Below, piece by piece: positions 12,867 to 26,229 of a stretch of 64,000 nt of DNA. Source of the stretch: Pinus tabuliformis (taxonomy: Eukaryota; Streptophyta; Pinopsida; Pinales; Pinaceae); the NCBI GenBank assembly GCA_031772625.1, contig CM062811.1, positions 643,760,820-643,824,819 of the forward strand. The letters run 5' to 3'. Made by a program: the position numbers and the translations under genes. How positions within the stretch are numbered: position 1 is the stretch's first letter; the number at the start of each line of letters is the position of its first letter. The notes under the pieces were generated by a model that was given only the letters and a program-made list of their open reading frames with translations, was not told the DNA's origin and did not search any database.

Positions 12867-13563
12867 GATCTAGATCGTTGGAGGAATGAGACTTAGAGAG
12901 TGAAAAAAGAATAAAAACTAAAATTCTCATCAAGTCACTCATCCCAATACTGCTATGGCCGAAGTGCGCTTAATTGTAAAGTTATCATGAAATATGATGC
13001 ATTGATGTTGGTGTGATCCAAGTTGTTTAAGAAATGCAATTTCAAGTGTGATAAAGAAAAATGTCATAATGCATGAGAGAAATATTGTAGAAGAACTTTA
13101 TATAAATAATTGAGAATATGGCACAATGCATAAGATAAATATTATAGAAAAAACATTATAAAGATAACTTAGAATATGATACCATTCATAAGAGAGATAT
13201 TTCAAAAAAAAAACTCAAATATTTATTCAATTGATAATATACGATGAGACTACATTATGAGAAAAAGCATGCTTTTCTCTAAGTGAATTCCTGTATTTAT
13301 ACTTTTTAGGGGTGTCTTTCCACTGAGAGTCATCCCCTTTTCAATTTCAAAATACCATGGGTAAACACCACGGTTTACAAAATCCATGGGTGAAGATTAC
13401 AAATTACAATGGTAAAAATTAAATCAATTAGATTGGTACTTCACTATTATGATTTATTTTGTTTTTTTTTTTTATCATGTATATTACAAATATAATCCAT
13501 GATTTTACAAACTTTGGTAGAGATATAATTATTAACTATGGTAATTATCCTCCACCTGGATTT
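12867..13563 (-). repeat. 5' LTR of element 1
   Basis: Aligns with 9840-10657 over its whole length, for example gtgaaaaaagaataaaa and the taccatggg...tttacaaaatc block. It starts next to the primer site. The outer end near 13563 is approximate. Confidence 0.65.
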
Positions 13564-14179
13564 GGGGGGCTTAGGTTGTGAAAGAGGAAGACACAACATG
13601 GATGGGATGAGAGAGGGTACTCTCTACCATATAGTATTGAATTTGGATAATAATATTAGATAAGCCAACAAAATCATATCAAAAAATTCGAACTTAACTT
13701 GAATATAGATTTGATACATGTAATGAATAAAGTGAAAAGTTAATTTTACTCCATGTCCATTAACCTTTTTGTTCCCTGAGAAAAATAAATAAATAAATAA
13801 ATAAAATAATTTTATTGTTGTTTTGAAAAAGTTAGGAATTTACATTCTTCACATGTTTTCTCAAACATTTTCAAGCAATTTCCCTCACGTGGGACTTTCT
13901 AAAGCTTTAAAAAAAAATCCAAGTATGAAGCTACACTTTCTCAACCTCATTAGATCTAGTCCAAAAAAAAAAACCTCCATTTATCCACTTAGAGAATGGA
14001 TGTCCTTTCCATGTTAGAGATATGATTAGAAATAGAATAAATAACACTATCAAAATTGCTAAAGAGTGAGCTTTGATTAGAGATAAGAAGGGATTCATAT
14101 AGGATCATTTCTTTCTCCAAATGCAATTTCATGAAAAGGAAGGTGATAATATTTTGAAATGTCCCCATTCATATTTTAT
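13564..14179. other. Intergenic, no gene seen
   Basis: AT-rich. It contains a short (aaat)n run at about 13783-13808. Nothing else recognised. Confidence 0.5.
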
Positions 14180-15030
14180 GTTATCATTTAGGTACCACAC
14201 TACATTACAATTCCATCTTTGGATAAACCATCAACTTCCATATTTCTATCCCTATATACATGCTAAAGAGCAAGATGGTTGAAAAACACTCTCAAACCTT
14301 TGACTTCTTCCAATGCAAAATTGATAAACACATTTTGACATATTTGTTTGTGTTTTACTCATCACATGACAATTTGAGAGTGACCAAACACCTATAAAGC
14401 GTTAATTCCTTTTTCATTTGCTAACAACAATATTATTTTTAGTGCCATCAATTTTCCATAATTATTTGAACCCTCTCCTAAATCTTTCCCTAAACTTAAT
14501 AGAATGATTATCTTCAAAGAATATAATCCCTTCCCCTCCACATATAGTAGAATCCTCTAGTGACACCCTATAAAAAAAATCCCATGGAAAACTCTTATTA
14601 AATTTTTCTACATCGACTACCCTCACTGATTTTTTTTTCCTTATCCTATGGAAAATGACTCAATAGGTTGAAGCCATTGGATACAAATTTCATTTGAGGA
14701 ATATGTTTTTCCTCAAAAATTGAAAGGTTCTTAGCCAACCATATCCCCCAAGCCATTATTAATTGAAAATCCCGAAAAATCCTAAAAGCTTTTGTTTATG
14801 GATTCCCTACCCAATTATTAAAGCCTACTTTTGTATAATCCCTTGACCAAACATTTTTCAATCCTATTAGAAACTCCACTTCCAACCACACTTATTTTGA
14901 ATAAACACAATTTGTGATAAAATGACCATTTTTCTCCACGCCGAGTCTTTAAAGAATACGACTATGAGGCCCCTTCTAATTCCTCTTCTACAATATGCCA
15001 AGTTAATACTTTGTTTATAGATATACACAA
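14180..15030 (-). pseudogene. LINE 3' fragment: RT C-terminus and RNase H
   Basis: Read on the minus strand, 14705-14757 encodes AWGIWLAKNLSIFEEKHI, a hallmark of the C-terminal region of plant non-LTR (LINE) reverse transcriptases. Further downstream (about 14490-14545) comes CGGEGIIFFEDNHSIKF, the start of the linked plant LINE RNase H domain. A more degraded EVDGLSKDG-like segment follows near 14230. Several frameshifts and stops show a long-dead copy. The 5' part is missing: the LINE reading frame stops being LINE-like at 15030, where an LTR-like sequence begins. The fragment has no effect on neighbours that I can see. Confidence 0.6.
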
Positions 15031-17470
15031 TGTTATCACCTAGATTGACCTTAGGTTGAAGGGAAGCAATGCCAGGGTAACCACAAACCAAGCTTAGCCA
15101 AGTAGCTAGCCCTACTAGGCCGGGATAGGGCTTTCTCCATAAGGATCTTAGTCAAGATGACTGGATTAGGTAAAGGATTTTAGGCTAATTATAGTAGCTC
15201 GAAGGTTTTGATTGAATTTGTTTGTGTTTTGCCGGATCACGAGGAGCTAGGCAGTTTAGGTCTGGGAAATTAGGTCAGAAATGTAGGGTGTTCTATAGGG
15301 CAAGGTAGGCATAGGCTTTAGCACTTTAGGCTTGATGATGTGAGGTGTTTAAGACTAATGAGAAGCTAAGAAGGGCATTGAAAATCATGGATTCTTCTTA
15401 AATAGTAGAAAACATGAAATGTTGAATGATTTCCCAATGCAGAGCACTGATACAATGGATTCTACCTATCAAACTTGAAAACATTCAACTAGAAGCAATG
15501 AAATGAATGATGGCATACATAAAACATGTAAACAAATGATCACAAAAGAAGAAACTGTACTAAAACTCCATACCATAGGGATCCCATAAAAATAGCTACA
15601 AATCTTATTAATCTCCTTGCCAAACTGCTTACAATGATGTACAATCAAGCTCTGAGCATCCAACTAAGTCTAACAACACAATGACTAAGAAAATACATAA
15701 TATAGGCTTCAAAACAACAAATCCTAGCCTCAGGGGTCAAATCCATGAGAGGAGGAATCACTTGCACAAAAAGTTGAGCAGAAAGTTGAAGACTAGGATG
15801 CTGAAACTGAAACATTCCTAGTATGAAGCAAAACTAATTCATTCATCTCATTTAAGCTTTTCATCTAATGTATCTACCCTAGGTAACAAAAGATATACTT
15901 TAATTACATCATGATCGTGAATTACATCAGTGAAAAAATAAAATCCCTAAGGTGAAAAGTAAAAAACCAAAGAAACAGTGAAAAATTGGGCTTCCTGTCA
16001 AGTGCTCAGCGCCTTAAGGAAATGCGCAGCACCTCTCCTGGACAAATGCGCAACGCCTTAAGGAAAGACGCAACACCGACTTCAAATCAACTGTTGAGTG
16101 CCTTTTCGATGTCCAAATTGGGCGTGGGATAGCTTGTTGGAAAACTTGTCGAGGCTACTTTGTAAAACATCTTGAATTTTTCAATTTGGAGCTCATTTAC
16201 CCTGTCAAAAGCACAATCTCCCAAGACTGGTCAAAATTTGTAGAATGAGGTTGCCAAAATGCAGAGTGTTGTTTCAGTCAACTTTTGGAGGTCTTCCTCA
16301 ACTCCAAATTGAGCTCATGATAGCTCAATGGAAATATCTCAGTGTCTAGTTATAATTTGACTCATCAAGAAAGTCATTTGGTCACTCTAGCTAGGAGACA
16401 TCTTGATTTTCCCAAAGTCACTCCAGAAGTGCAGTAACTCTCCTGAGGCAAATGATGTTTTGTACATTTCTCCCAAACCATGAGACTTGTGTAAAAAATG
16501 AAGGAGGTTTTTCTTCTTGAGTCTATGATGGGAAAAAACCTCTCTCACTTTTCTCAAATTCGTCTTTTGTTTCTCAAAAACATTATTTGAATAAAACCTA
16601 TCCCGATGTGTATAACAGGGAATTTGTAGAAATGAAGGGAAATGAAGGGGATGAGGGGATTCTAATTTCTTGAGAAAATTTTTGGAAGTAGGGAGGGATG
16701 TTAGAAAGTAGGGAAAAGTGGAATTGCAAAGATTTAGTGAGGGGAAGGGGTCCAAAAGGGCAAAGCAAGGTTTAACCTAGAAAAGTGTCAAATTGTAGCA
16801 ATAGGATAGGGTTTGTGGGAAAATAATGAATTTAAGGGATATCAGTGATGGAAAGTGTTTAAGAAGATATTTTAAGGGTAGGGGAAGGTGTATGAGCATC
16901 AGGATACAAGTTTTGTTGATGATTTTACCATCCAAGGAAAATTACTTTCAAAACCCTAGGGGAGGGAAATGAGCCTTACCTTAGCACAACTAAAGCACAA
17001 ACAAGGTGTAAAAAGTCCCATTAGAACCTGAAATAATGATGAGAAATCTTTGAATGATGATACACTCAGCCGAATGGTGACATGGACCAGTACTTGGAAA
17101 ACTTTGGAAGGAGTGCAAACAATCCTAGACCTAATACTTAGTGACTAAATTTTACTTGAAGACTCACTTAAATGACAAAAATTTGATTTCAACACCGCAA
17201 GACCACTTTATAAAAGCATATTTGATCATTGGTGGAAGACTGCAAAGACTAACGCTAACACACAACATAAACAACTTTTATTTTGAAGGAAATTTCAACT
17301 TACAAAGATAGTGCCACCACAGGAATTCACTCCTTCCTTCCTTTATACTTAAAAACATATATCCAACCCTAGGTGTGTAAACCCCCAAAGGAGAAAAAGA
17401 CTAGGTTAGATGGTCATGACATTCCCAGATTTGAACATGACTCAATTCTAAACATAATAAAAAATGGTTC
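15031..17470 (-). repeat. Probable LTR or solo LTR (G)
   Basis: It starts tgttatcacctag, matching the LTR terminus of element B (tgttatcactcagg at 63973). A cacaaacca-a-ctta segment at about the same distance resembles B's LTR. It interrupts the LINE fragment. The right end is not established; a reverse-oriented TATA-like stretch near 17340 suggests it may reach about 17.4 kb. No coding domain seen inside. Confidence 0.3.
15998..16075. repeat. Short GC-rich tandem motif
   Basis: Two imperfect copies of gcgccttaaggaa-type sequence, each followed by gcgcag/gcaacacc, including the palindrome ccttaagg. Unlike its AT-rich surroundings. Confidence 0.5.
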
Positions 17471-20256
17471 CACAAATCTACTTTATTGTTCATGAATCCC
17501 AACCTATCTTTCATAGGCCATCCTTCCCTACATATCAAAATTGTAAGTGGATCTATAATGTGAGAAGTCATGCAAAAATCTTTGTACCTTAGTAATTAAA
17601 TAATTTTAAAAACAATAAATAATCTCCATCTCTCCCAACCAAATTTCCTTCCCATTCCAAACCAAATTTCCCTCACCCACCTTTTAATTAAACACCCATC
17701 AACCTAAATAAAAATATACCACCTTTCAATTAAACCCTTAATCAACCTAATTAGAAATACCTTATAAAAATGACGAGGATAACAATGCGTTATAAAAATA
17801 AGTTCAACTTGGTTTCTTTACAAGTAACCACTCCTCTTATTATTGAAAATGTTATTCGAATATTAACTATATTATGTATCCATTACAAATCGAAGTTGGG
17901 AATTCAATATATCTATCAAGCATATTGGAGACACTGGGATGCATGCATTTAGATATATGTAGAAGCTGGAATTTCAATATATTCCATGCATATTACAGAT
18001 ATGAAAATAGATATGAGGATCTCATTCAATTTCGTAGTCACCCTTGCATGATTCCATCGCAATGAAGTTTGTTTCCCTAAATTTTTGGTGGAACTACTTT
18101 CCATTTCCAGTTCAAATCGCTGAAGGGAGAGAGAATTAGGAAATATGTGAGCCATAGAAACACAAGTTCTAAATGTTCCATGCAATGCTCTGCAGGCATT
18201 GATTTTTCCGAAAACATATCACTCTTGCATTTCTTTATAGTGTAGTTGTATTGTAACAAATGTGCTACTCTGCTTCTTTGATAGTTATCGATATGTCGAT
18301 GTCATTAAGGTAGTTTGGAGTCTACGTATTGTCGTTATTAGAGAACATTCTATGGACACATTTTGTTCATAAAGCACAGTCGTTATTAGAGAACATTCTA
18401 TGGACACATTTTGTTCATAAAGCACATGTAGATGTAGAAACAAATCAATAGCATAGGAAGCACAATGAAAGATTCCTCTACATCTTCGCAATACGCACAA
18501 TGAAATTAAACAAATTTCCCACCACCCATCATTGCTTCGGTAAAAGGTCCCAATTATCATTATTATGCTTTTTCTTAGTTATGCTATCATGTTTTATTGA
18601 GGTGCAGAGTTTGGCGATTTATCCACACTTCTTTGCACTCCCACACCTCTGTACTCAGTTAACAAAATAAATTATCACAAAGAAAGGTGTATGAACTCTA
18701 ATAAACACATTAAGAAATGCTTTGATATGATGAATTAGTACATTCTGATGGACTTGTTGAGTCGAGAGAGGGAATTTCCTTGCAACCATATTGATCGGTA
18801 TTCCTAGATGGAAATGGAGAAGATAGAGTGTTGCATAGAATTCCATGCACTGCACTTTTCCCAACCCGTTTTTTCCTATTCTCCATGTTTTGTGCATGTG
18901 GCTGCTTCCCAACCCGTCTTTTCCTATTCGACTCTGATTTTGTCAAGTCTAAACCTAGGGAGTTTGTCTTATGACCAATCATTAATATTACGTCACTTTC
19001 TCACATATGGTTATCGATCCCTTATAGATGATCACCAAGATTCTCTTCATTTGGTATCAAACTTTCCTCACCTTACAAACATATCACCTACTCATTTAGT
19101 AACAGTCTCACCAATATTGCTATTACTGCAAGCGGAATGACATTCTTGTCAAGTCATGAACTTCAATGAGTATTGTCCACTTCGTGCAAGGTTAGGTAGT
19201 CGGTCACATTATTTATATAAATGATTAATTATTCGCCTCAGTGTTGAATCATTTCGATTGTTCAATTGCTAACTCTATACTCTATCGTAATTTATAGGTT
19301 ATCATTCAGGTAATTTACGAGTGACCTTATATGTAGAAAAATCAGTTGCTACAAAATTAGCCACTTCAAAAATATTATTTTAATGAAAGCATGAACCACG
19401 AAAATCACGATTGACTAGTGCCTAACAGTAGCAGGGACACATTTCCCATTTCTTTCGATTGTCACATCGAGCTTCCACTTTACTTTGATTTCATTGGCTT
19501 GAAATGGTCAAGTTGCTCGTTTTAATCTAATGGGAAAGTAAATGTGTATGAAATGAATAGAGAATATTACCGAGACAAAACGTGCTTGACCCTCGACCCA
19601 TTACTTTATTATTTTATTTCCATATATAACTCATGATTCAATTGAAATATAAAATAAATTACCAATAGAAATAGATACGTGCATCAAATGTGCGAGAATG
19701 ATAAAATGCAACATACCAAAATTGTTCAAAAAAAATTCCACTTGCAGAGAAGTACAGAGAAATCACCATTCTCCACACTCCCACACTGAGTCAACAAATG
19801 AGTCAACTCGATCTTGACATGCTACGAGTTGCCTCTACGCCTTTGTTCTTAGTGCCCTAGCCCTCTTTGTATCTTCCTCTAGTAAATTTTATCTCCTATG
19901 ACCCTATCGCTAAGTGCTAAGATATGTCTTGCCTGACCAACTACTATCTTTAAGTTACAATGATTGTATATCATCGATGGAATAATATTGGTAACTAGAG
20001 ATCTGGTAATTGTTGGCAGCAAGAAATCAACCACCATGCCCTCGATCTCTTCTCCCATAGCACATAGGACATGACGACACATGATTCAGGAGTGTTAATG
20101 AGGAATGGTTTGTGCAAATATCATGTACGCAAGTGCACTTTGAATATATTTTATTCTCGTCTCTATTCGACCCAATCTATTTGAGCACATACTAGCTTAG
20201 CTTAGATGATAAAAAACATGATGAAATGTGTTTGAAAAGATTATTATTATTATATA
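17471..20256. other. Intergenic, no gene recognised
   Basis: Only short unsupported frames. It holds a perfect 48-bp tandem duplication (18331-18426). A cccaacccgt-tttttcctattc motif is repeated at 18860-18930. Confidence 0.5.
18331..18426. repeat. Perfect 48-bp tandem duplication
   Basis: Two identical, directly adjacent 48-bp units beginning gtcgttattagag and ending cataaagcaca. The identity implies a recent slippage or repair event. Confidence 0.9.
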
Positions 20257-22123
20257 TGTAACCACTCCTCCCACATTTACCCACTTTTACAAGCTCTCTA
20301 GGGTAAACATGAGCTGAGATTTACTATGACATGACTCAACCTCCATATTCTAGTTATGGAAATGGGGATTGCTAATCGAAACTCTCACTGCCACCCATCA
20401 GGGACACTACGTCGTTCAGGAGTTTGACAACCACCCTTGGTGATCAATCCCTGAGATGGTACTTATTTTCGCAAGATTTACCTCCAAGCCACACCTGTGA
20501 CTCATTGTGTGTGCAGTTGGAAGGCTCCAACCACACCCACAAGGCTTCCTGCATGTAGTTATGACTAAAATCTTCCAATTATGTGCATGTGGTGGCAAGG
20601 TATATACCACTTTTTCAGGGCTGGTCTACATGCGACTGCTCATAATTTCCCAAAACTTTCCAGAATTGGGTCTAAGATGATAACAAGTCTAAACAATTAA
20701 AACTAAGGCTAGATCTTGCTCAAAACATGCTAGTTGCATACTAAACATTTCATCAAACATATGGTAAACTTAGAAGCTATACGTAATGAATTCATATATG
20801 ATCATTACCTCTTTAACTTCATCAAAGAATCATCAAGAAGGCCCAATACCCTCTTAAGCTAACTACAACAACACTTGTTAGCCTATATAATCATCAATCA
20901 TTCAATCATGAACAAGATCCATAGCAAGAGAACATCATATAACCATCCATATAACCAACATATAACTAAAATAGAATCCATGAAAAATCAACCATAAGAT
21001 CAGTATAATATCCAGTACATGTGCTTATTAATCACAATTAGAAAATAATGCGTATTAACATATGTGAATTCCAACCAAGTTAGGGACTTCCACATACCAC
21101 CTGACCATAGATTGGGTTGAACCAGATATCTCTTCTAGGCAATCACCCCCATGCCATATTCCAAGCATGGATGTGGCATCATATGGTTTAAACCAAAATA
21201 GAACCAACTAGGGATTCCAGGGACCAAACAAACTCAACCCCATCCACAGTGATTTCACCTAACCGATCCAGAAATCACTAACATCAAAACAAGCTTGGAT
21301 TCCTCCGACTTTCTTCACCAACTCCAGAGGAATTTTCCTATTTGCACAAATCCGTCAATAGTTTTAGGAGAATTCCCATCTCCACCCTTAACCCTTGTGA
21401 ATTTTCCCAAGACCACCAACCAGGATCTAAGTCTACCGACAATCCAAATCTTAATCGAATAGAGAACCCACTGTATCATGGATATCCAGGAAATGGCAAG
21501 GCAAGGCTGAAACCACCATCAATCTAGGAAAATCCCATGCCAGTGACAACAAAATAACCAAAAAACCATATGCATTTACCATGTATCCAAATCTCAACAA
21601 GGAAATCACACATGCAACCTGTTACCTCCAATGAACTCCAACTGTACTTTTTGATCCAACCTTCTCTTTGTTGGTCACAATTCCTTTTCTTATCCTTTGA
21701 TTTCTTCTCTCCAAGTCCAAGTGAATGCTAGGATGATCCAAGAATTTTCTAAGTGTGCAAGAGTGTAAGAGTATGGAAGAAGAGATCCAAAATCTAAATT
21801 GGCAGAAGTTCGGAACTATTTCTTTGATGCCTTTTTATCATTGATGCCTAGTCTCTTCCTTTACATTTTTTTTTCTTAATTTTCATCTAATTTCCCTTGC
21901 ATGCATATTTGTGTTTCTTCATATCCTTTTTCTCCTATTTTCCTTTATTTCCTTAATTAAAATCCATTTATTTCCTCTTTTCCTTTTCCAATGCCTTTGC
22001 CAATTCCCGTAGCCATTAACAAACCACAAATGATATCCACTATAATGTTTTCCCCCGATGCAATGAGTGCAAATACGCATCAATCGTCACTTCCAGGGCT
22101 TGGGTTTGATGTGCAAATACGCA
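20257..22123 (-). repeat. 3' LTR of element C
   Basis: It begins tgtaaccactcc and ends gtgcaaatacgca, followed by the polypurine tract. The first 1.15 kb aligns with 45535-46652, for example cacatttacc-cttttacaa, caacacttgttagcc and caccaactccagagg. gtgcaaatacgcat occurs twice near the end (22068 and 22111). Confidence 0.8.
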
Positions 22124-22135
22124 TGCTCCCCAAAC
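22124..22135 (-). other. Polypurine tract of element C
   Basis: The minus-strand purine run tttggggagca lies directly next to the LTR terminus tgcgtatttgcac. Confidence 0.6.
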
Positions 22136-22139
22136 TGAA

Positions 22140-23000
22140 ACTTCTTGATGCTTTATGTTGATATGTATAACTCTTATTGTCGTCCTATGCTACCTTTAAG
22201 TTCCTTCTGATAACCTACATCTATAGCTCCATCTCAGCCAACATATCTGGTCCAATCAACACCCTGTTCACTGGATCACTCTAGCTGATAGGAGTATTAC
22301 AACTCTTCCCATAGAGATCCTCAAATGGACTCATATTTAAGGATTCCTGATACCCATTATTATACGAAAACTCTACAAATGGAAGATACTCCTACCACTT
22401 CCTCTGCTGATGCATGACATACATCCTCAACATATCCTCAAGAATCTTGTTAACTATTTTTGTCTATCCATCTGTTTGTGGATGATAAGATGTACTAAAA
22501 GCTAACTATATCCCCAATATTTCAAACAACTTCTTCCAAAACTTGGAAGTGAACTTGGCATCTCTATCTGATACAATCTTCTTGAGAACTCCATGCAAGC
22601 TCACTATCTCATTGATGAATATTTGAGCTACCTCACTAGTTGAATTAGTAGACTTCAGCGCAATCAAGTGAGCTAACTTTCTCAACCTATCAACCACAAC
22701 CATGATGGAATCATTCTACCTCGATTTACTCTACAATCCTGCAATGAAGTCCATGGAAATGACCTCCCAATTCCATTCTGGAATTGGAATAGGTTGCAAT
22801 AGACTAGCTAGATGCTTACACTTTGCTTTCACCTGCTGACAATCCAAGCATCTTCAAAATAGCTCAGCTACTTCTTTCTTCAAATTTGGCCAATGATAAA
22901 ACTTCTTAAGAGCCATCAAAGTCTTCTGATATCCTAGGTGTCTTGGATATGGGCTTGAAATGAATCTATCTCAATATAAGCTTCTTCAACTCACCACTAT
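22140..23000 (-). pseudogene. Integrase fragment (element C)
   Basis: The minus strand encodes PIPEWNWEVISMDFIAGL, then MVVVDRLRKLAHLIALKST, HGVLKKIVSDRDAKFTS and AFSTSYHPQTDGQ. These contain the first two catalytic aspartates (MDF and SDRDA) of a Ty3/gypsy DDE integrase. The HHCC-like region lies upstream near 22830. Stops occur within it, including a TAG after FEILGI at 22506, and the C-terminal domain is hard to follow. It would have inserted the cDNA copy into chromosomes; this copy is dead. It belongs to the same frame series as the RT and RNase H at 23270-24420. Confidence 0.75.
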
Positions 23001-23269
23001 TAGGAACATACATATTGTTCTTAAATCTAACCAAGCCATTTGCTATGAGGTGATACTCCTCATCCCTATCACCTTCACCCAACTAATGTAACCTTTGCTT
23101 CAACTACTAATATCTCTCATCATGCTGCCCCGCATACAAGATATGATCTTGCAAATATGTCCCATAAGAGCTCAACGCTGAAATATGATTCACTTGCACT
23201 CTCTTGCTAAGAGCATCTAAAACCATGTTCTCCTTGCCCTTAATGTACCTGATCTCAAAGTCAAAATTA

Positions 23270-24420
23270 TTGAGGGTAGCCAACCATCTAGCTTGTCAAG
23301 CATTTAGATTGGGTTGGTCAAATAGATACCTAATTCCAGTGTGCTCACTCATCATAACAAACCCCCTTCCAAGGAGATAATGTCTCCATATCTTCAATGC
23401 ATGAATGATAACTGCCAACTCAAGATCATGAGTCACATAGTTATTCTTGTGATCATTCAACTTCCTTGATTCATAGAAAATCACTCGTCCCTCCTGCATC
23501 AAGACCCCACCTAGTCCTTCCTTGCAAGCATCTGTACAAACCACAAACTCCTTATTAGGATCTGCAATCTTCAAAACTAGAGCATTAGTAAGAAAATTCT
23601 TCAACTACTTAGAACTAGTTCCACACTCCTCTGTCCATTCAAAATTCTTCCACTTTCCTTGAAAAGATGTAATATGATAACTAATCTTAGAGATGTTCTT
23701 AATGAACCTCCTGTAATAACCTTCTAGTACCATGAATGATCTGACCTCATCCACATTCTTAGGAGTTGTCCACTCCATGATAGCTTTAGTCTTTTTTGGA
23801 TCCACTGTTATCCCTTCTTTGTAAAAAAAATGTCCCAAGTAATAAATATGAGTCTGAAAGAAACTTCACTTGTTGAGCTTGGCATACAACTGATTATCTC
23901 TCAACAATATCAAAACTATTTCCAGGTGGTCAACATGCTCTTCCTCATTCTTTGAATATACCAATATATCATCAACAAATACTACGACAAACTTTTCCAG
24001 ATAAGGATGTAACACATTGTTCATCAAACACATGAAGGTGGTTGGGACATTGGTAAAACCAAAAGGAACCACCACAAAATCATAGTGCCCATAACTTGTA
24101 TGAAATGAAGTCTTATATATGTCTTCTTCTTTGATGTGCATCTGATGATATCCTGATCTCAGACCAATCTTTGAAAACAATGCATCTCCCTTCAACTGAT
24201 CAAATAAATCATTGATCCATGACAATGGATGTTTGTTCTTGATATTCACTTTATTTAGTTGTCAGTAATCAATTCACAATATGAGAGTACCATCCTTCTT
24301 CCTTTCAAACAAAACTGGTGCACCTCAAGTTGACACACTTGGCCTAATGTATCCCTTCTCAGCATCTCCTTAAGCTACAAATTCAATTCCACCAACTATG
24401 GAGTGCTCATCTTGTACAGT
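23270..24420 (-). pseudogene. Reverse transcriptase and RNase H (element C)
   Basis: 23866-24249 encodes RT motifs [26 protein letters not shown] and the catalytic FVDD within [14 protein letters not shown]. 23605-23838 continues with the thumb/connection (EGYYRRFIKNISKI). 23296-23604 is RNase H, with VCTDACKEGLGGVLMQ and HDLELAVIIHALKIWRHYL. Stops separate the parts: TAG at 23605, and TGA at 23296 where the family usually has arginine. The start of RT near 24400 is degraded. The FVDD variant is normal in plant gypsy elements. Non-functional. Confidence 0.85.
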
Positions 24421-24539
24421 GCCTTAGATGTTGGTGCTTCTCTTAGCATCAAATCAATAGAGAAATCCACTTCCCTATGAAGTGGTACCTTTGGAAAATC
24501 TACAGGAAAACATCCTAAAGCTATTGCAAGATAAGATAA

Positions 24540-25313
24540 CTCTTCATGAATTCATCATCCTCATCCTCTTTCCCTTTGTCACTGGAAATGTGAACTATAA
24601 ACGATACACATCCCTTCCTATGATTTCACTTTATTTGCATAGCTGTAACCATTCTCACTGATGTAGGCTTATAATTTCCCTGCGAGACTCTCCTTTCCCA
24701 TCATCATACAAGCACTCAATAGCCTTGTCATAATAATCCACTTTAGTCCTGTGAATAAACAAACAAGCCATGCCCAAAAACATACTATATGATCCCAAAG
24801 GAAGCACATTTAGATGTGCTCATGTAGGCATACCATTAACCTCAAATGAACAAGATCTCACCGAGTGATGAACTCTTCTCTTGGTTCCTAGAGCTAACTT
24901 CACCAAACAATATTTTTTATGCATTTATTTACTCAACCAACATTGATCCACTAGGTCAAGACTAATATAGTTATAATTAGATCCAAGGTCAATCAAAATA
25001 AAAATAACTTGATCACAAAGCTTACCTTCTATCTTGATAATAGATGCTTGATGATATGCCTACCTATTATCCACCACTACGTAAATCCGGGGAATACTCT
25101 AGCCTACATCTCCAACTATCTATGCCTCTTGAGCACTATAAATATGAGGCCTGCCACCCTAATGTGATGGAAAATCCCTCTTGTGATGCTCCTCACCACA
25201 AGTCCAACACCTCAAAGGTTTCCTTCCATTTCCTTTATTCTACTCCTCAGGATGAGACCCATGTCCTCTCTCAACTTCCTATGAGATCTACATTCTTCGT
25301 GTCACCCACATAT
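24540..25313 (-). pseudogene. Protease and gag zinc knuckle (element C)
   Basis: Minus strand near 25160-25220 reads CWTCGEEHHKRDF, a CCHC-type nucleic-acid-binding knuckle at the end of Gag with its last Cys changed. Downstream, about 24960-25040 reads FILIDLGSNYNYISLDLV. This is the aspartic protease active-site region with the usual DSG written as DLG, so the catalytic triad motif is altered. Further downstream are protease C-terminal segments with MFLGMACLF. Stops are present. Element D is inserted immediately upstream at 25314. Confidence 0.6.
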
Positions 25314-26195
25314 TGTTGAAAATGCAACAAAAAAATCTATTTTTGACATTTCCTTGTTCAAACTAAATTAAAATTAAAATTTCTATTTCAACGGAATACT
25401 TGGAGGTAGTTAACTGAGGTGACTTGGCTCTTGTCACTCAGTTAACTCAGTTAATTCGAGTTGGAGACACTTGAGTTCATTTATACATGAATTATTTCTA
25501 ATTTGTAGAAATTTATTTTAGTTAATTTGAGTTATTATCAGTTTAACTAGTTCTAACTTTAGAAGAACTAGTGGAGGTCAAGTTGTGGAAGTGGAACTTC
25601 AACCACACCCAGTGATCAATTAGCCCAAAACAATTGTTGCATGCATAAGATTCAAGTTAACCAATTGAGATGGATATTCCAAGGAAGTGTACTATCAGTT
25701 GTAGCATATTTTGAAGTGTACAAATGGTGCATGCAGTCATAGGAAGGACCTAAAGGAATTGTGCAATCCATATGGAGGAATTTCATAATTAATAGGGGCC
25801 TAATTCCCAAAGGAACAACACAAGGAGTAGGAGCCTAGGACGGCTTGAAATTAGCTAAGCATTGGTAAGATTCAGTCAATCAGGCAAATAGATAAACTAT
25901 ACACCTACATAGTGTGCTCAAGCTTGAGAAAGCATTATATTTCTTCTCTATTCTTTGGTTAATGCAATATAGATAATAAGGAATTTTGAGCAATTATTTT
26001 CCCCTAGATAAATATGTGTGCATGTGTGATTCTTCCTTTTGCATGTCTATTATTCTTGTTTTAGATGGTGCATTAACTTCTACAGATCATTAGAGTAGCT
26101 TCAAGTCTTGTGATTTAGAAAATTTCATAAGTAATTTTTAATCTATACATTAATTTCTACATGGTATCAGATCTATATTTGTAAAAAATTCTACA
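25314..26195 (+). repeat. 5' LTR of element D
   Basis: Aligns with 28130-29026 throughout, for example aatacttggaggtagttaa and gaactagtggaggtcaagtt. The last 34 bp include a tggtatcaga primer-like sequence that is also present at the end of the other LTR. Confidence 0.75.
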
Positions 26196-26207
26196 TGGTA
26201 TTAGAGA
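26196..26207 (+). other. Primer binding site of element D
   Basis: tggtattagaga directly after the LTR resembles the tRNA-iMet primer site. A second similar copy (tggtatcagatc at 26162) lies just inside the LTR. Confidence 0.55.
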
Positions 26208-26229
26208 TGGAATCACTATAGAGAAGATA

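Larger units (their letters stand above)
9840..13563 (-). mobile_element. Ty3/gypsy element 1, gag-protease only
   Basis: Two diverged direct repeats (9840-10657 and 12867-13563) flank 2.2 kb. A tRNA-iMet-like primer site sits beside the right repeat and a polypurine tract beside the left, so transcription reads minus. The interior encodes gag and protease remnants, but there is no room for RT, RNase H or integrase. It is a deleted or non-autonomous gypsy element that needed polymerase from elsewhere. LTR divergence and frame breaks show it is old. Confidence 0.7.
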
